Below are positions 7,646 to 16,734 of a stretch of 44,271 nucleotides of DNA, piece after piece; positions within the stretch are counted from its first letter, which is position 1; each line of letters begins with the position of its first letter. The DNA lies in the IMG/VR virus record IMGVR_UViG_3300010373_001294, positions 1-44,271 of that record; one strand, written 5' to 3'. The notes beneath the pieces were generated by a model, which was not told the origin of the DNA, searched no databases, and saw only the letters and a program-made list of their open reading frames with translations. The position numbers and the translations under genes are program-made. This DNA comes from a virus.

Positions 7646-10600
7646 TTAGAAACCGAGGATGCCATCGGTCACGACGCGCTGGCGTTCCATCTGGCCATCG
7701 CGGCACGCCTTGCAGCCGTCGTACACGTTGGGACCCCAGGGCGACTTGTTGCGGATAATGTCGCGGTTGTAGTTGTACCCGCCGTGCGCCATGGCGTTGT
7801 ACTTGCCCTGAGCACCCTGCCACACGATGCGGTTCTGGCCAGGGTTCGACATGGCGTACATGGGCTGGTCCACCTGGGTCGTCACGTCGTCCTCGGAGTA
7901 CCTGAGGGGAGGAAGATGAGTTGAACTCTTCGCAAACAGATAGGGAAGACCGACCAATTCCAGATCCTGTTGTAGAACCCAGCCGTGCTGTAGTGGAGGG
8001 CCCTGTTGACGGGGTCCTCGTCATCGAGCATGCCACTGTCCATGTACGTGTAGAAGCGGCCAGCCATGTCCATGATGGTGTTGAACGTGTTCTCACGGTA
8101 CGGCACCATGCAGTAGAAGATGTCGCGCATGGCCACACCCTGCTGAGCGTTGTACTGGGCGGGGCTGGTGTAGGGGCTCACACCCATGCCACCCAGGCAG
8201 CGGTTCGGGAAGATGTCGTAGGCCACGAACACGTTCTCGGGCCTGTGCACGATGGACTTTCCTGTTGGGGGTTCTATGGTTAGACGACGCGATAAAAAGA
8301 GTCGAGGGAACAGACCGTAGAACGTGAAGTTGCCGTAGTGGGCCATGGTCGTGGCATCGTCGGCCAGCATGAAGCGGCTGTTGCCAAAGGCCGTGAAGGC
8401 AGTCTCGCTGCCCGCCTTGCACTGGAACCGGACAACGTTAGGCAGAGGACACGACCAAGGGACAGCGAACCCACCTTGATGCCGAGGGCCATGTCATAGA
8501 GTCCGACGCGGAACCCGATGATGCCAAAGTTGGGCATGATGTTGCGGCTCAGCCACGACTCCAGGGTCTGACGCCTCCACGGGGCCGTGAAGTACAGGGT
8601 CGCCACCACGCGCTCCAGACCACTGCCTCCAAAGGCGGCCAGCTCCTCCAAGTTGTGGGACAGCACACCAAAGCGCAGACGAGGGTCGCCCTTGCCCAGG
8701 GTCAGCCCAGTCTGGGGCAGACGGCTTCGACGAGCACGCAGGTCCGCGATCTACGGGAGAGAGTTCAGACTTCTAATCTGTCACCAAACGGTCCCCTAAC
8801 CTGTTCCTGTCCCTCGGCACCACCCGGGAACAGAGCACCGACGGGGGCCGATCCAAAGCCATCATCGTCGCCATCGTCGTCAGCGAACAGGCTGTCGAAT
8901 CCACGACGACCGTTGCCTCCCGCGCGTCCACCGACACGACCCTGACCGTGAGCAGCCAGCACCGACTGCATGATGGGCATCTGGTCGAGGATGGAGGATT
9001 GAACCCCAAAACCACCTTCCGGAAAGCCCGGAGCAGCTCCCAGACCTTCGAGAGGTCCAGCCGGCCTCAGTCCCGCAGGGAGCTTGCCGCTCGTCAACTG
9101 ACGGTTTCCACGGCTGATGGCCAGATTCGTGGTGCCGGTGAAACCCGTCTGCGTTCCAGTGACGGAGAGGGCCTGACGCATCTCGCGAGCCCAGGCGGAA
9201 ATGATGGGAGAGTTCTTGCCTTGAACATCAGCCACCACTGGATGTTGTTCGATGAAGACCAGCAGTTTGTTGACGTCGGTGACCGTGCGTGGTTCGACCG
9301 TGGCCGCGTTGTACAATCGCCGATAAGTCGCGACCTCGGCATCGCCCAAGGCTGCAAGAACACCGGGAACCACTCCTCCTCCTGCGACAAACGAGGCGCG
9401 AAGGGCAGCCTCAATCTGTGTGATAGCCGCGGCAAGACGAGTTGTGGACACTGGAACCTGACGATCCGACGCGCTGACCAACGGGACCAGACCCGCAGCA
9501 AACAGGTTCTCGTACAGGACCTGTCCGGCGCCACCTTCTCCTGCTCCTTGCACGTTTGCGGGGTTCAGGAACATGTTGCCCGAGCCTCCAAGCAAGGGAC
9601 CCACAGTCGCGACCACCGAGGCCAAGGCCGCAAGGAATGCAGCCGCAATGACACTCTCTGCCGCGTTCCCTGCCCCAGCAATGGCGGTGATTCCAGCAAA
9701 CGTTGTCATCCCAGCGATGCTCTCTTCCCACGGGATGCCTTCCCCGAAGACGCCAGAGTTCGCGGTCACTGGCATGTTGGCCAGTCTCTGCACCAGGGCG
9801 GCACCGTTACTGAGATTGCGGTCCTGGGCGCGCAGTGCTTCCGCATCATCGCCCGACAGCACGCCGGCACTGTGGATCATGGTGCGAGCCAACTTGGCCA
9901 CGCTCTCCACGGGCATGAAGGTGGGGTCAATGTCCCCCATGATCTCAATGTTCTTGAACAGCAGACGGCCATTGGCGTCCGTCTCCGAACGCAGCCAGAA
10001 GACCTGGGGAGCTCGATAAGGGAGGGATTGAATAAAGGGAACGGTACCCTGACCTGTTCCAGATCCCTGGCATCGATGGGATCCTCCATGCCCTCGAGCT
10101 GGCGGGGCGTGCCGTCGTCGTTGAAGACCATGCAGTGGCGCAGACCTTCCATGAGCGTGACAGTGTAGCCCGTGTCCTCGTCCTCGTTGTAGATGCGCGT
10201 GTTGTTCCAGCACGTCATGTAGCTGGGACCCACGTTGCAGTCATCGTCCCCGGTGCGGGTCAACTGAAGGGAAGGGGTTAGACGACGGACATTGAATCGA
10301 AGCGGCATCCCTACCTTGAAGTACTCTCCCACGGACGAGACGCGGTTCATCAAGTCGATGGGCCCAGTGTTCTCCACGTGGTAGGAGCGCGTGAGGAAGA
10401 CGTTGTTCTTCTTGAACACGGCGTAGGGCTCGACCACATCCTGGGTGCGGGCACTGGGCTTGTTGGACTCGTGGGGGCGTCCGCCGCTGACAATGTCGTT
10501 GACGCGGTTGGGACCCTCCTGGCCGGCCGTGTAGTAGTACACCTTCTCCGCCGGGACCAGACGGAGGTAGCTGGCGACCTTGGGCGGGAGCACCCAGGTG

Positions 10601-11578
10601 TCCGCTGAGGTGCGGTGCAGGTTCATCCATTCGATGATCTGGGCGTCCAGCTTCTCCAAGCCAAACTCGGCCTTGATGGCAATGGCCCACATGAAGTTCT
10701 CGCGGCGCAGCATGTCCTGCAGGGTCTCACGCTTGAAGTAGCCATGCTTGGCCTGCCACTCCTAGACTCGGGGCCTGAGTGGACAGGGGAACCGACAAAG
10801 GACACGGTCCCTTACCTTGTTGTAGTCGTGGCACGTCAGGTAGGCGTAGATGACCCCAAAGTTGAGGGTCTCACGGACGGCATTCGAGATCTGGGCGAGG
10901 GTCAGGAAGTAGTGCGCGCGACCCTCGGGGGTGTCCATGAAGCCGTGCTCGAAGCGGGCAGCCAGACCACGACGCACAATGGTGTCGCTCATGGTCTCAC
11001 GGTGGGACGAGACGAGACGGGACACACCCAACTCGGGGACCATGCCCGTGAAGGTCTGGTTGAAGGTCCAGACGTCCCAGGACACAGCCTGCTGGTTGGT
11101 GAAGCGGATGGGCATGAGGATCTGCGTGTAGTACGTCTCATCGTCGTAGATCATCTTGGTGATGGTCTTGCCCAGGTACTCGTTCTGTCCCGCGTAGGCC
11201 TCGGGCAGCATGTAGCTGTCGCGGTCGTACTTGTCGTACGTGGCCGTCTTCCAGGGCTGGGCCGGTGCACCGAAGAAGGCCGCCCACGGGTTCGAGGCAT
11301 CCGAGTAGTGGTTGTTCCCAAAGGGGTCAAACTGCTGGGTCAGATCGGCACCCTGGGCGGCAGCCGCATTGACACGACGCAGGGCCCCATTCACAGGAGC
11401 GTACCTGGCGAAGATTAGGGGAAAGGAACAGGGGGGTCAAATCAGTGCCCACTTACTGGCTGTCGTGCTGACGCTGGTTGGCAATGTCGTCGACAGCGTT
11501 CCAGACACGGGTGACGCTCTGTTGGACGCGGGAGTCGAAGCGACCCTGTCCCACAGGTTCGTAATAAGCCGAGGCCAT
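7646..11578 (-). CDS. Major capsid protein, HK97/herpes-mirus lineage, nine exons
   Basis: Exons 11578-11457, 11404-10816, 10761-10315, 10263-10054, 10003-8801, 8750-8475, 8421-8316, 8261-7955 and 7901-7646 join in frame to 1171 aa. The eight introns are 50-54 nt. Donors are GTAAGT, GTAAGG, GTAGGG, GTCAGG, GTTAGG, GTGGGT, GTCTGT and GTCGGT; several contain a CTAAC branch motif. The N-terminal part has a long helix (RRGLAARFEHGF ... LAQISNAVRETLNFG), consistent with an HK97 spine helix. The large exon 5 is Gly/Ala-rich and ends in an acidic linker (FADDDGDDDGFG), consistent with an inserted surface domain; part of it is duplicated at 6171-6518. Assignment rests on size, architecture and the neighbouring terminase and protease-scaffold genes, not on a database match. 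Confidence 0.72.
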
Positions 11579-11670
11579 GATCGAGAGCGCACAGTTCGGT
11601 GCCCCCAAAAGTTGAAAGGCGCATGCAGATTGTTGATGTAATGCAGAGTGGTTTCAGATCTTCCGACTTC

Positions 11671-11931
11671 TCACAAACTCGCTTCTTCATTTTCTCTCTT
11701 TCGCATGCGTTCCAACCAGCGTAACCTCCGCAGAATGACCTCCTCCGTGAGCTGATACTGGGCAATTTTGTGAACAATGGCAGCAAGGGCGCGGGGATCC
11801 TGCTGCACGACTTTTTCCTTGGTGGCTTCCGTGAGCTCGTTCATGTTTATGCGAATAGCCACCACGTGCGCCCGCATTTTTGCCACGAACTCGTCCAGTG
11901 GATCGGGGCGGTCCGTCTTCTCTTCATTCAT
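11671..11931 (-). CDS. Small coiled-coil protein
   Basis: An 86-aa protein, nearly all helical and highly charged (VAKMRAHVVAIRINMNELTE, then RRLRWLERMRKRENEE). Its ATG overlaps the stop of the upstream gene (11928) in an ATGA arrangement, so the two are probably made from one transcript or are functionally linked. It lies upstream of the MCP gene on the same strand. No family is recognised; an assembly accessory role is inferred from position only. Confidence 0.65.
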   Translation of the reverse strand: MNEEKTDRPDPLDEFVAKMRAHVVAIRINMNELTEATKEKVVQQDPRALAAIVHKIAQYQLTEEVILRRLRWLERMRKRENEEASL

Positions 11932-12704
11932 GGACCCTCGTCTTTCACACGGCGCTTGGGAATATTTGTGTTGGCGTCGTCCTGAACCGGGTCATCGTCG
12001 TCGAAAATTTCCGTGGGGATCGCTGCAAACATTTGTGTTGGATTGAAAGTCACGGCCGCCGGTTCGAGCTTGACCGGTACCATGGGCAGTCGGTAGGGTT
12101 CTTCCTGCCACCTGAGAGGGGGCACAGCAGATGACGGTGGTGGAGAAGACGGACGAGCCGGTAGCTGTTTGGTCTTCTTCTTCCTGGCCTGTCTAGGTGC
12201 AGTGACCTTTTGCGGTTTCAGTGTGCGAAGACGTCGGCCCTTTTTGTCTTCTGGCTTGCGCGGCCCGGGCATCTTCCGCTTCTTACGAGAGTCCTGTTCA
12301 TGGGGCATAATCAAGGTGCGCCTGTGCTGGGCCTGCACGGGAACGTTGATGACAAGACGATTCACATCCGTCAGCAGGTTCCGTGTCATGAGATGGATGC
12401 CCTCCTCGTGTGCATCGACCTTGGCCTGCAGGTCCTTCAGCTTGTCCGTGTAGGCTTTGAGCAATTTGAGACAGCTCTGGTATGTCTTAGACACCGGCGG
12501 CGCAACTTCCCGATTGCGAAGGCAATACGTGCACCCAGGGGATGCTTCGATGGCTTCCTTGAGGAGCCGGATGCATTCCCCGAGCTTGTCCTGTTCGACC
12601 TTGATTTCCGCGAGGAGCCTCTCCGAAGTGAGCGAGCGGAGTTGCTCCTCTACCGTTCCCGTGTGCTTCTCTTGCAGAAGCCTCTTGCCCTCAGCATTGA
12701 ACAT
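11928..12704 (-). CDS. Coiled-coil protein with basic middle segment
   Basis: A 258-aa protein. Residues 1-125 form probable coiled coils (LLAEIKVEQDKLGECIRLLK), interrupted by CTYCLRN, a lone CxxC. Residues about 140-190 are strongly basic (RKKRKMPGPRKPEDKKGRR and RQARKKKTKQ), typical of nuclear targeting or nucleic-acid binding. The C-terminus has an acidic DDDDPVQDD stretch. It is divergent from the 459-aa gene at 12751 with a 46-bp gap. A DNA-condensing or internal capsid protein is possible, but function is not established. Confidence 0.7.
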   Translation of the reverse strand: MFNAEGKRLLQEKHTGTVEEQLRSLTSERLLAEIKVEQDKLGECIRLLKEAIEASPGCTYCLRNREVAPPVSKTYQSCLKLLKAYTDKLKDLQAKVDAHEEGIHLMTRNLLTDVNRLVINVPVQAQHRRTLIMPHEQDSRKKRKMPGPRKPEDKKGRRLRTLKPQKVTAPRQARKKKTKQLPARPSSPPPSSAVPPLRWQEEPYRLPMVPVKLEPAAVTFNPTQMFAAIPTEIFDDDDPVQDDANTNIPKRRVKDEGP

Positions 12705-12750
12705 TTGCTCTTACTCCAGTGACACTCGAATTCGTCCGAGAAAGGGAGGA

Positions 12751-14130
12751 ATGGCTCGTCCACGTGTCAATGTGAACGAAGACCCCACGCTGGCTGACGA
12801 GGATGACGACATTGAGCAGTTGATGCGGAATGACGAACAGCATCGCCGTGCCCATGAACGGGCTCGTGTCCGCTTCGCCACTCTGATCCATGGACAGGAA
12901 GACAACGACGCCGACGATGACTTGGACGACATCCTCCCCCTTCCCAGGATCGACAAGAAACCGCCCCCCAAGAGGGAGGTCAAGAGGGCTCCACCCCCTC
13001 GCAACGCGGCCCCGGCCAAGGAGGAACCCGTGGTCAAGAGTCGCAAGCTGGCCCCTCCCCCCGTGGCAGAGGAAGTGGCGGCGGTGGCGCCTGTCCCGAA
13101 GAAGAAGGGAAAGAAGCGCGCGGCAGTGGCTCCTGCAAAGGAAAAGAAAGCGGCTGCGGCCCCTCCTCCTCCTCAGGCCAAGGATAAGGAAGAAGACCCG
13201 GCCCCGAGCGAACAGGCCAAGGTGGGTCGCCCACCTACTCGAGGCCAGAGACTGGGTCTGGCTCTTGCTCGACTGGCCGCGTTTCCTTCCGAGGACGATC
13301 TGGAGCGATGCGGGAACTGGGTGCTGCTGGCCCTCTACACCATGAAGATCTGCGGCACGTACCCCGGCTACCTGCCACCCGAGCAAGTGGCGCATTATGC
13401 TCTGCATCAGTCTGAGGCCTCGTTCCTCTACTACCGACACCTCTACATGCGGAAGCAGGTCCCATGTTCCTTCGTGTCCGGGGTTTCAGTTTCTAACGCA
13501 ATGTCCCCCCGAAAGGTGGCCGCGGCCTGGCAACAGCTGTGCAATCAGTCAGGGAACACCGACATGATCCACATTGCCAAGCTCATGCCCCATTGCAAAC
13601 TGTTCATTGATCCCAAGCCCAAGGTCTACGCCCAGGATGCAGTCTGTGTGTGGAGCGGGGAGACCACGAACTTGCACCCTGTGGCCCTGGTCCCCATCAC
13701 AGAGGTGAACACCATGGCCCTGGGGGCTTGGCTGAAGGAACCGGGCCTGGAAGCCATCCAATTTCACATTGGGGCGGGGTTCAAGGACATCCTCAAGTGC
13801 GTCCACACGCTCATGTTCATCTTGGACTACGTTCCTTTCCAGATTGATGCCGGCAAGACCAAGGCCCAGATGCATCTCAAGGGCGAGTGGTGCCCAGAGA
13901 TGGAACACGAGCTGGAGGAGAAGGTGCTCAACGCAAAGAATGGTCCGCTCTTTGCCATTCGCAAGTCGGTCTGCGACCTGATGAAGGCCAACATGAATGC
14001 CTTCCGAACCGTCGTGGGGCCAAAGATTGCTGACGAGTTTCTGCCTCCTTTTCTGGGGAACGCGGGGATCAGAGTTAAGGAAGTCGGGGACGCGGCCTTG
14101 CTCGAGGCTACGACACAGCAAGTGCAATGA
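12751..14130 (+). CDS. 459-aa structural candidate with disordered basic N-terminus
   Basis: Residues 1-165 are low complexity: an acidic patch (LADEDDDIEQL), then Pro/Lys-rich repeats (KKPPPKREVKRAPPP, KKKGKKRAAVAPAKEKK). Residues about 168-459 form a globular domain with Cys, Trp and hydrophobic segments (LERCGNWVLLALYTMKICG, FKDILKCVHTLMFILDYV). DAGKTK occurs, but without the preceding Gly-rich loop of a P-loop. The gene lies between the capsid and terminase genes. In herpes/mirus viruses this neighbourhood holds portal, triplex or vertex proteins, so one of these roles is possible, but no diagnostic motif is seen. The ATG at 12751 is the first after the divergent start at 12704. Confidence 0.75.
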   Translation: MARPRVNVNEDPTLADEDDDIEQLMRNDEQHRRAHERARVRFATLIHGQEDNDADDDLDDILPLPRIDKKPPPKREVKRAPPPRNAAPAKEEPVVKSRKLAPPPVAEEVAAVAPVPKKKGKKRAAVAPAKEKKAAAAPPPPQAKDKEEDPAPSEQAKVGRPPTRGQRLGLALARLAAFPSEDDLERCGNWVLLALYTMKICGTYPGYLPPEQVAHYALHQSEASFLYYRHLYMRKQVPCSFVSGVSVSNAMSPRKVAAAWQQLCNQSGNTDMIHIAKLMPHCKLFIDPKPKVYAQDAVCVWSGETTNLHPVALVPITEVNTMALGAWLKEPGLEAIQFHIGAGFKDILKCVHTLMFILDYVPFQIDAGKTKAQMHLKGEWCPEMEHELEEKVLNAKNGPLFAIRKSVCDLMKANMNAFRTVVGPKIADEFLPPFLGNAGIRVKEVGDAALLEATTQQVQ

Positions 14131-14168
14131 ACCGAGTGTGTGTTTCATTCGTCCCCGTGGGGTGTTCC

Positions 14169-14468
14169 TTAGAATCCTCGGCCCTGCTGCCGTCTGACTT
14201 GGACGCGGGGTGGATCATATGCCGTACGCTCGTTGAACGCGAGTGGGGCATCGTAGGGGTACTGTTTCACACCAGCCGCCTTGGCAGCTTCCACATCTGT
14301 GCGCCACTGCTGAAGATTCTGCAACCGGCGTCGTTGAAGCAGTTTGTCGTCTTCTGCCTTTTCCCGGCGTTCATCCTCGAGCATGCGGGTGCCTGTCGAT
14401 GTGTAGTCCATGGCCGGGACCGTGGATGGCACGTTCCATACATCACGGTCCGTTAGTCGGCACGTCAT
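14169..14468 (-). CDS. Small charged helical protein
   Basis: A 99-aa protein with a central Glu/Arg-rich helix (EDERREKAEDDKLLQRRRLQ) followed by a Pro/Tyr/Arg-rich tail (VKQYPYDAPLAF, RVQVRRQQGRGF). It lies between the terminase stop and the convergent 459-aa gene, on the terminase strand. No family is recognised. The following 120 bases (14469-14590) hold no gene that I can see. Confidence 0.55.
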   Translation of the reverse strand: MTCRLTDRDVWNVPSTVPAMDYTSTGTRMLEDERREKAEDDKLLQRRRLQNLQQWRTDVEAAKAAGVKQYPYDAPLAFNERTAYDPPRVQVRRQQGRGF

Positions 14469-14590
14469 GTTAGGTCTGGAGCGAGGCGATTAACACTCAA
14501 TGCTGGCGAGGTTTATGCTCGAGAGCACTCTCGTTTCTGGGCCCAGATTAGCCGACCCCCGCAGATGAGGGGAAATGGAGGGGGAGCCAT

Positions 14591-16570
14591 CTAGTACCCC
14601 CTCTGCATGTGGACCTGTCCCCAGAACTCTAGCATGGCGAAGCTGACGTAGAGATCGTCCTGTGCACCTCCCATCTTGCCCGTCATTGTGATGCGCCTCT
14701 TGCCAAAGTTGTCCTTGGCCTCGGCGACCTCCCAGTGGTAGCGTTCAAGCTGGTTCCGCAGCTCGTTCTTGATCGCAGTGCAGTCCCCGTTGGCCTTCTC
14801 GTAGGCCTTGCTCGTAGTGAACAGGTCCCGGTCAAAGTAGCACCGCCTGAGTCGGAGCATGCGGTCCACGCATCGTTGGTAGTCATCCGTGTTGGCCGCG
14901 GTCTTGCGGACCCCCTCGCGCAGATCGCCCGGGTTCTCGGTGAACACGGTCACATTGGGCAGGTTCCGCACATAGTCGGCAATGTGGCTGGACTCGAACC
15001 CGAGGTTGTTCTCAGGGATGACGACAATGGGGACCTGGGCGTAGCATGGTTTTTGCCTGATACGAGCAATCACCTTGCGCATCACATCGCACTGCTGTGC
15101 TGGAGTCCGCACTGATTCGGCTTCAAGGGCGATAATCTAGGAGAGGGGCAAAAGTCAAACGTGGGGCACATGACGGAGAAGTGGGTGGCGCCGCTCCCAA
15201 AGAAGCGTGCCGAGGAACGAACAGACGATTCGATCAGACCACACAAGACAAGTGGCCTCGAGGGCGAAGGACTCCCGGAACTGCCCGTCGTCGATGACCG
15301 ATTGGCCGGGGACCCCCACTACGATATCCCCAGGCTTGAGCAGTATCTGAGGGAGACACGGTTCCTTGATCCGAGCCTGGCGGTCCATGAACATCTCCAG
15401 AGCCGAGACCCCATGCTCATTGTGCTCGAGGCCCCAGGGAAAACTGTCATCCTCGGAGATGGCACGGAATCAACGGTGATCGATGAGTTGATCAAGTCGG
15501 GCCACAACGCCTTCCATCGCTCGTGTGGATCGCGGTACATGGACTTTGGCATGATCCAGTACGCCGTGCAAGCCACCTTGGCCAGTAAGGACATACAGGT
15601 CCCAGTGATGGTTCCCTTTGCTGTCCCGTGCCTGACGTCCCCACTGTCCCTTAGGCCAAGCAGTTCATGTTCCTGTGTATGCTGGCTTTTGATCAGGGTC
15701 TGCAGGACACGTTCCTGGCCAGCTACCCCCCTCAAGTCGGGGAGATCCGGGAGTCGGACCGCTTCGAGCCCTTTATGAAAACGGTCAAGACCTGGCTGGA
15801 CGAGGTGCTCAACACCATGTACGTGAACGTACCTGCGCCTACTCGCTACAACGTGGACGATCTCTTGCGCAAGTTCTTGACCAAGTGCATCACCCGCTAC
15901 CAGGGCTAATGGTCCCAAAGACACGCAATACACGTTTGAAAGAAAGACCTTACCACAGTCTCGTTGCCCTCCTTGTAGCCTGCCACCACGGCCATCTTGC
16001 TCATGCCACCGCCATTGGGATCCACGGCAATGTAAATGTGCCGTGGCATGGCCTGGGTCACCCGGAGGGGCTGCAAGAACAGGGCCTCGATATCCGCCTT
16101 TTGGAAGCATGACGTAAAGTCGCTGGCGATGATACCACCCAACTCTCGGAGACCCCTGGCCTCGTCGCCTTCGAAGAGAGTTTTGAGTCTCTTGAGTTTG
16201 TACGAACTCTTCCAATGGGCCCCGTCCGGCACGTGGTCGCATTTGATCATCTGCTCGTAGGGGAGGCGCTGGCATTCTTCACAGACGCGACCAGCACGGA
16301 TGGTCTTGAAGAAGGGCTTGCCATGCTCATCCTTCTGCTCCACCAGCTTGGAGTAGTAGTTGAACTCATCGTGGGGCGTACTGATCGCACGGGACAGGAG
16401 AGGGGACCGTCATGATACATGAACAGACTGACTACAGAGTCCCACCTGATCGCCAGCAGGGACGTGCCCGTGAGCTCGAGCATAGGTACAATGGTTTCCT
16501 TGAACAGGTCCACGGGGATGTACGCGGCCTCATCGATGACGATAATGTCTCCGCCGGTTCCGCGGGTCGT
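14591..16570 (-). CDS. Terminase large subunit (5' part not found)
   Basis: Three exons are supported: 16570-16446, 16380-15954 and 15136-14591, joined over a 65-nt intron and an 817-nt intron to 365 aa. The first has a Walker B block (GGDIIVIDEAAYI). The junction to the second rebuilds LLAISTPHDEF, the terminase coupling motif. Exon 2 also has CEEC...CDH and the nuclease first Asp (YIAVDPNGGG). Exon 3 opens with the second acidic residue (IIALEAES) and ends with GGAQDDL, the third. This is the herpesvirus pUL15/phage TerL order. The acceptor at 16571 (CCCCTTAG, preceded by GCTAAC) demands an upstream exon with Walker A, which I could not find. The protein would cut and pump genome concatemers into the procapsid through the portal. 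Confidence 0.85.
15137..15953 (-). other. 817-nt terminase intron with an antisense gene inside
   Basis: The donor GTG|GTAAGG at 15953 and acceptor TCTCCTAG at 15137 join the first-Asp and Glu parts of the terminase nuclease in frame (phase 0). All other introns here are 43-70 nt. The extra length is filled almost completely by a plus-strand gene (15170-15909), leaving 33 and 44 nt at the two ends. Confidence 0.8.
15170..15909 (+). CDS. Gene nested antisense in the terminase intron
   Basis: Two exons, 15170-15598 and 15655-15909, joined over a 56-nt intron (CAG|GTCCCAG ... CCCTTAG, with a CTGAC branch-like site), give 227 aa. The donor lacks G at +5, but the same GTCCC donor occurs in the 479-aa membrane gene. 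The N-terminal third is polar with Pro-rich stretches; the middle has LIVLEAPGKTVILGDG, probably a beta hairpin rather than a P-loop; the C-terminal part is helical (RYNVDDLLRKFLTKCITR). No family is recognised. In HSV-1 the terminase (UL15) intron holds UL16 and UL17 antisense; whether this protein is related to those tegument or vertex proteins cannot be told. Confidence 0.75.
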
Positions 16571-16728
16571 CTAAGGGGATGAGCCAACAAGATAGAGAAA
16601 CACGGGAGGTTAGCGGATCGCACGGCATCGAGTCACATTTTCACAATCCAAGGGGATGCATGGTCCAGTCCGAACTGAGAGTCTGCGGAAGCATGGGCAG
16701 GTAATGATCAAGAACGCCAATCTGTGCG

Positions 16729-16734
16729 TTTATT
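16729..16734 (-). terminator. AATAAA overlapping stop codon (minus strand)
   Basis: TTTATT on the plus strand; the TAA stop of the 447-aa gene (16730-16732) lies inside the AATAAA. Confidence 0.5.

Noticed and set aside
7104-8138. A single 344-aa minus-strand gene across 7104-8138
   Set aside because: Its N-terminal half is an out-of-frame reading of MCP exons 8 and 9; only the part from the ATG at 7574 is kept.
7646-11578. Double-jelly-roll capsid protein (polinton, virophage or giant-virus type)
   Set aside because: The neighbours are a TerL and an assemblin-type protease-scaffold, which belong to HK97-lineage viruses, and no FtsK/HerA-type packaging ATPase is seen.
12691-13440. Long minus-strand frame opposite the 459-aa gene
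   Set aside because: It is antisense to a low-complexity Pro/Lys/Ala region, which produces open frames by composition alone, and it resembles no protein.
13830-13870. DAGKTK in the 459-aa protein as a P-loop ATPase
   Set aside because: No GxxxxGK[ST] loop, no Walker B nearby, and the context is a membrane-like or structural helix region.
15420-15470. GKT motif in the nested gene (LEAPGKTVILGDG) as the missing terminase Walker A
   Set aside because: It is on the opposite strand to the terminase, lacks the Gly-rich loop before GKT, and sits in a probable beta hairpin.
15585-15654. GTAAGG at 15585 as the donor of the nested-gene intron
   Set aside because: It is a better consensus donor, but joining it to the acceptor at 15654 shifts the reading frame of the second exon; the GTCCCAG donor at 15599 keeps it.
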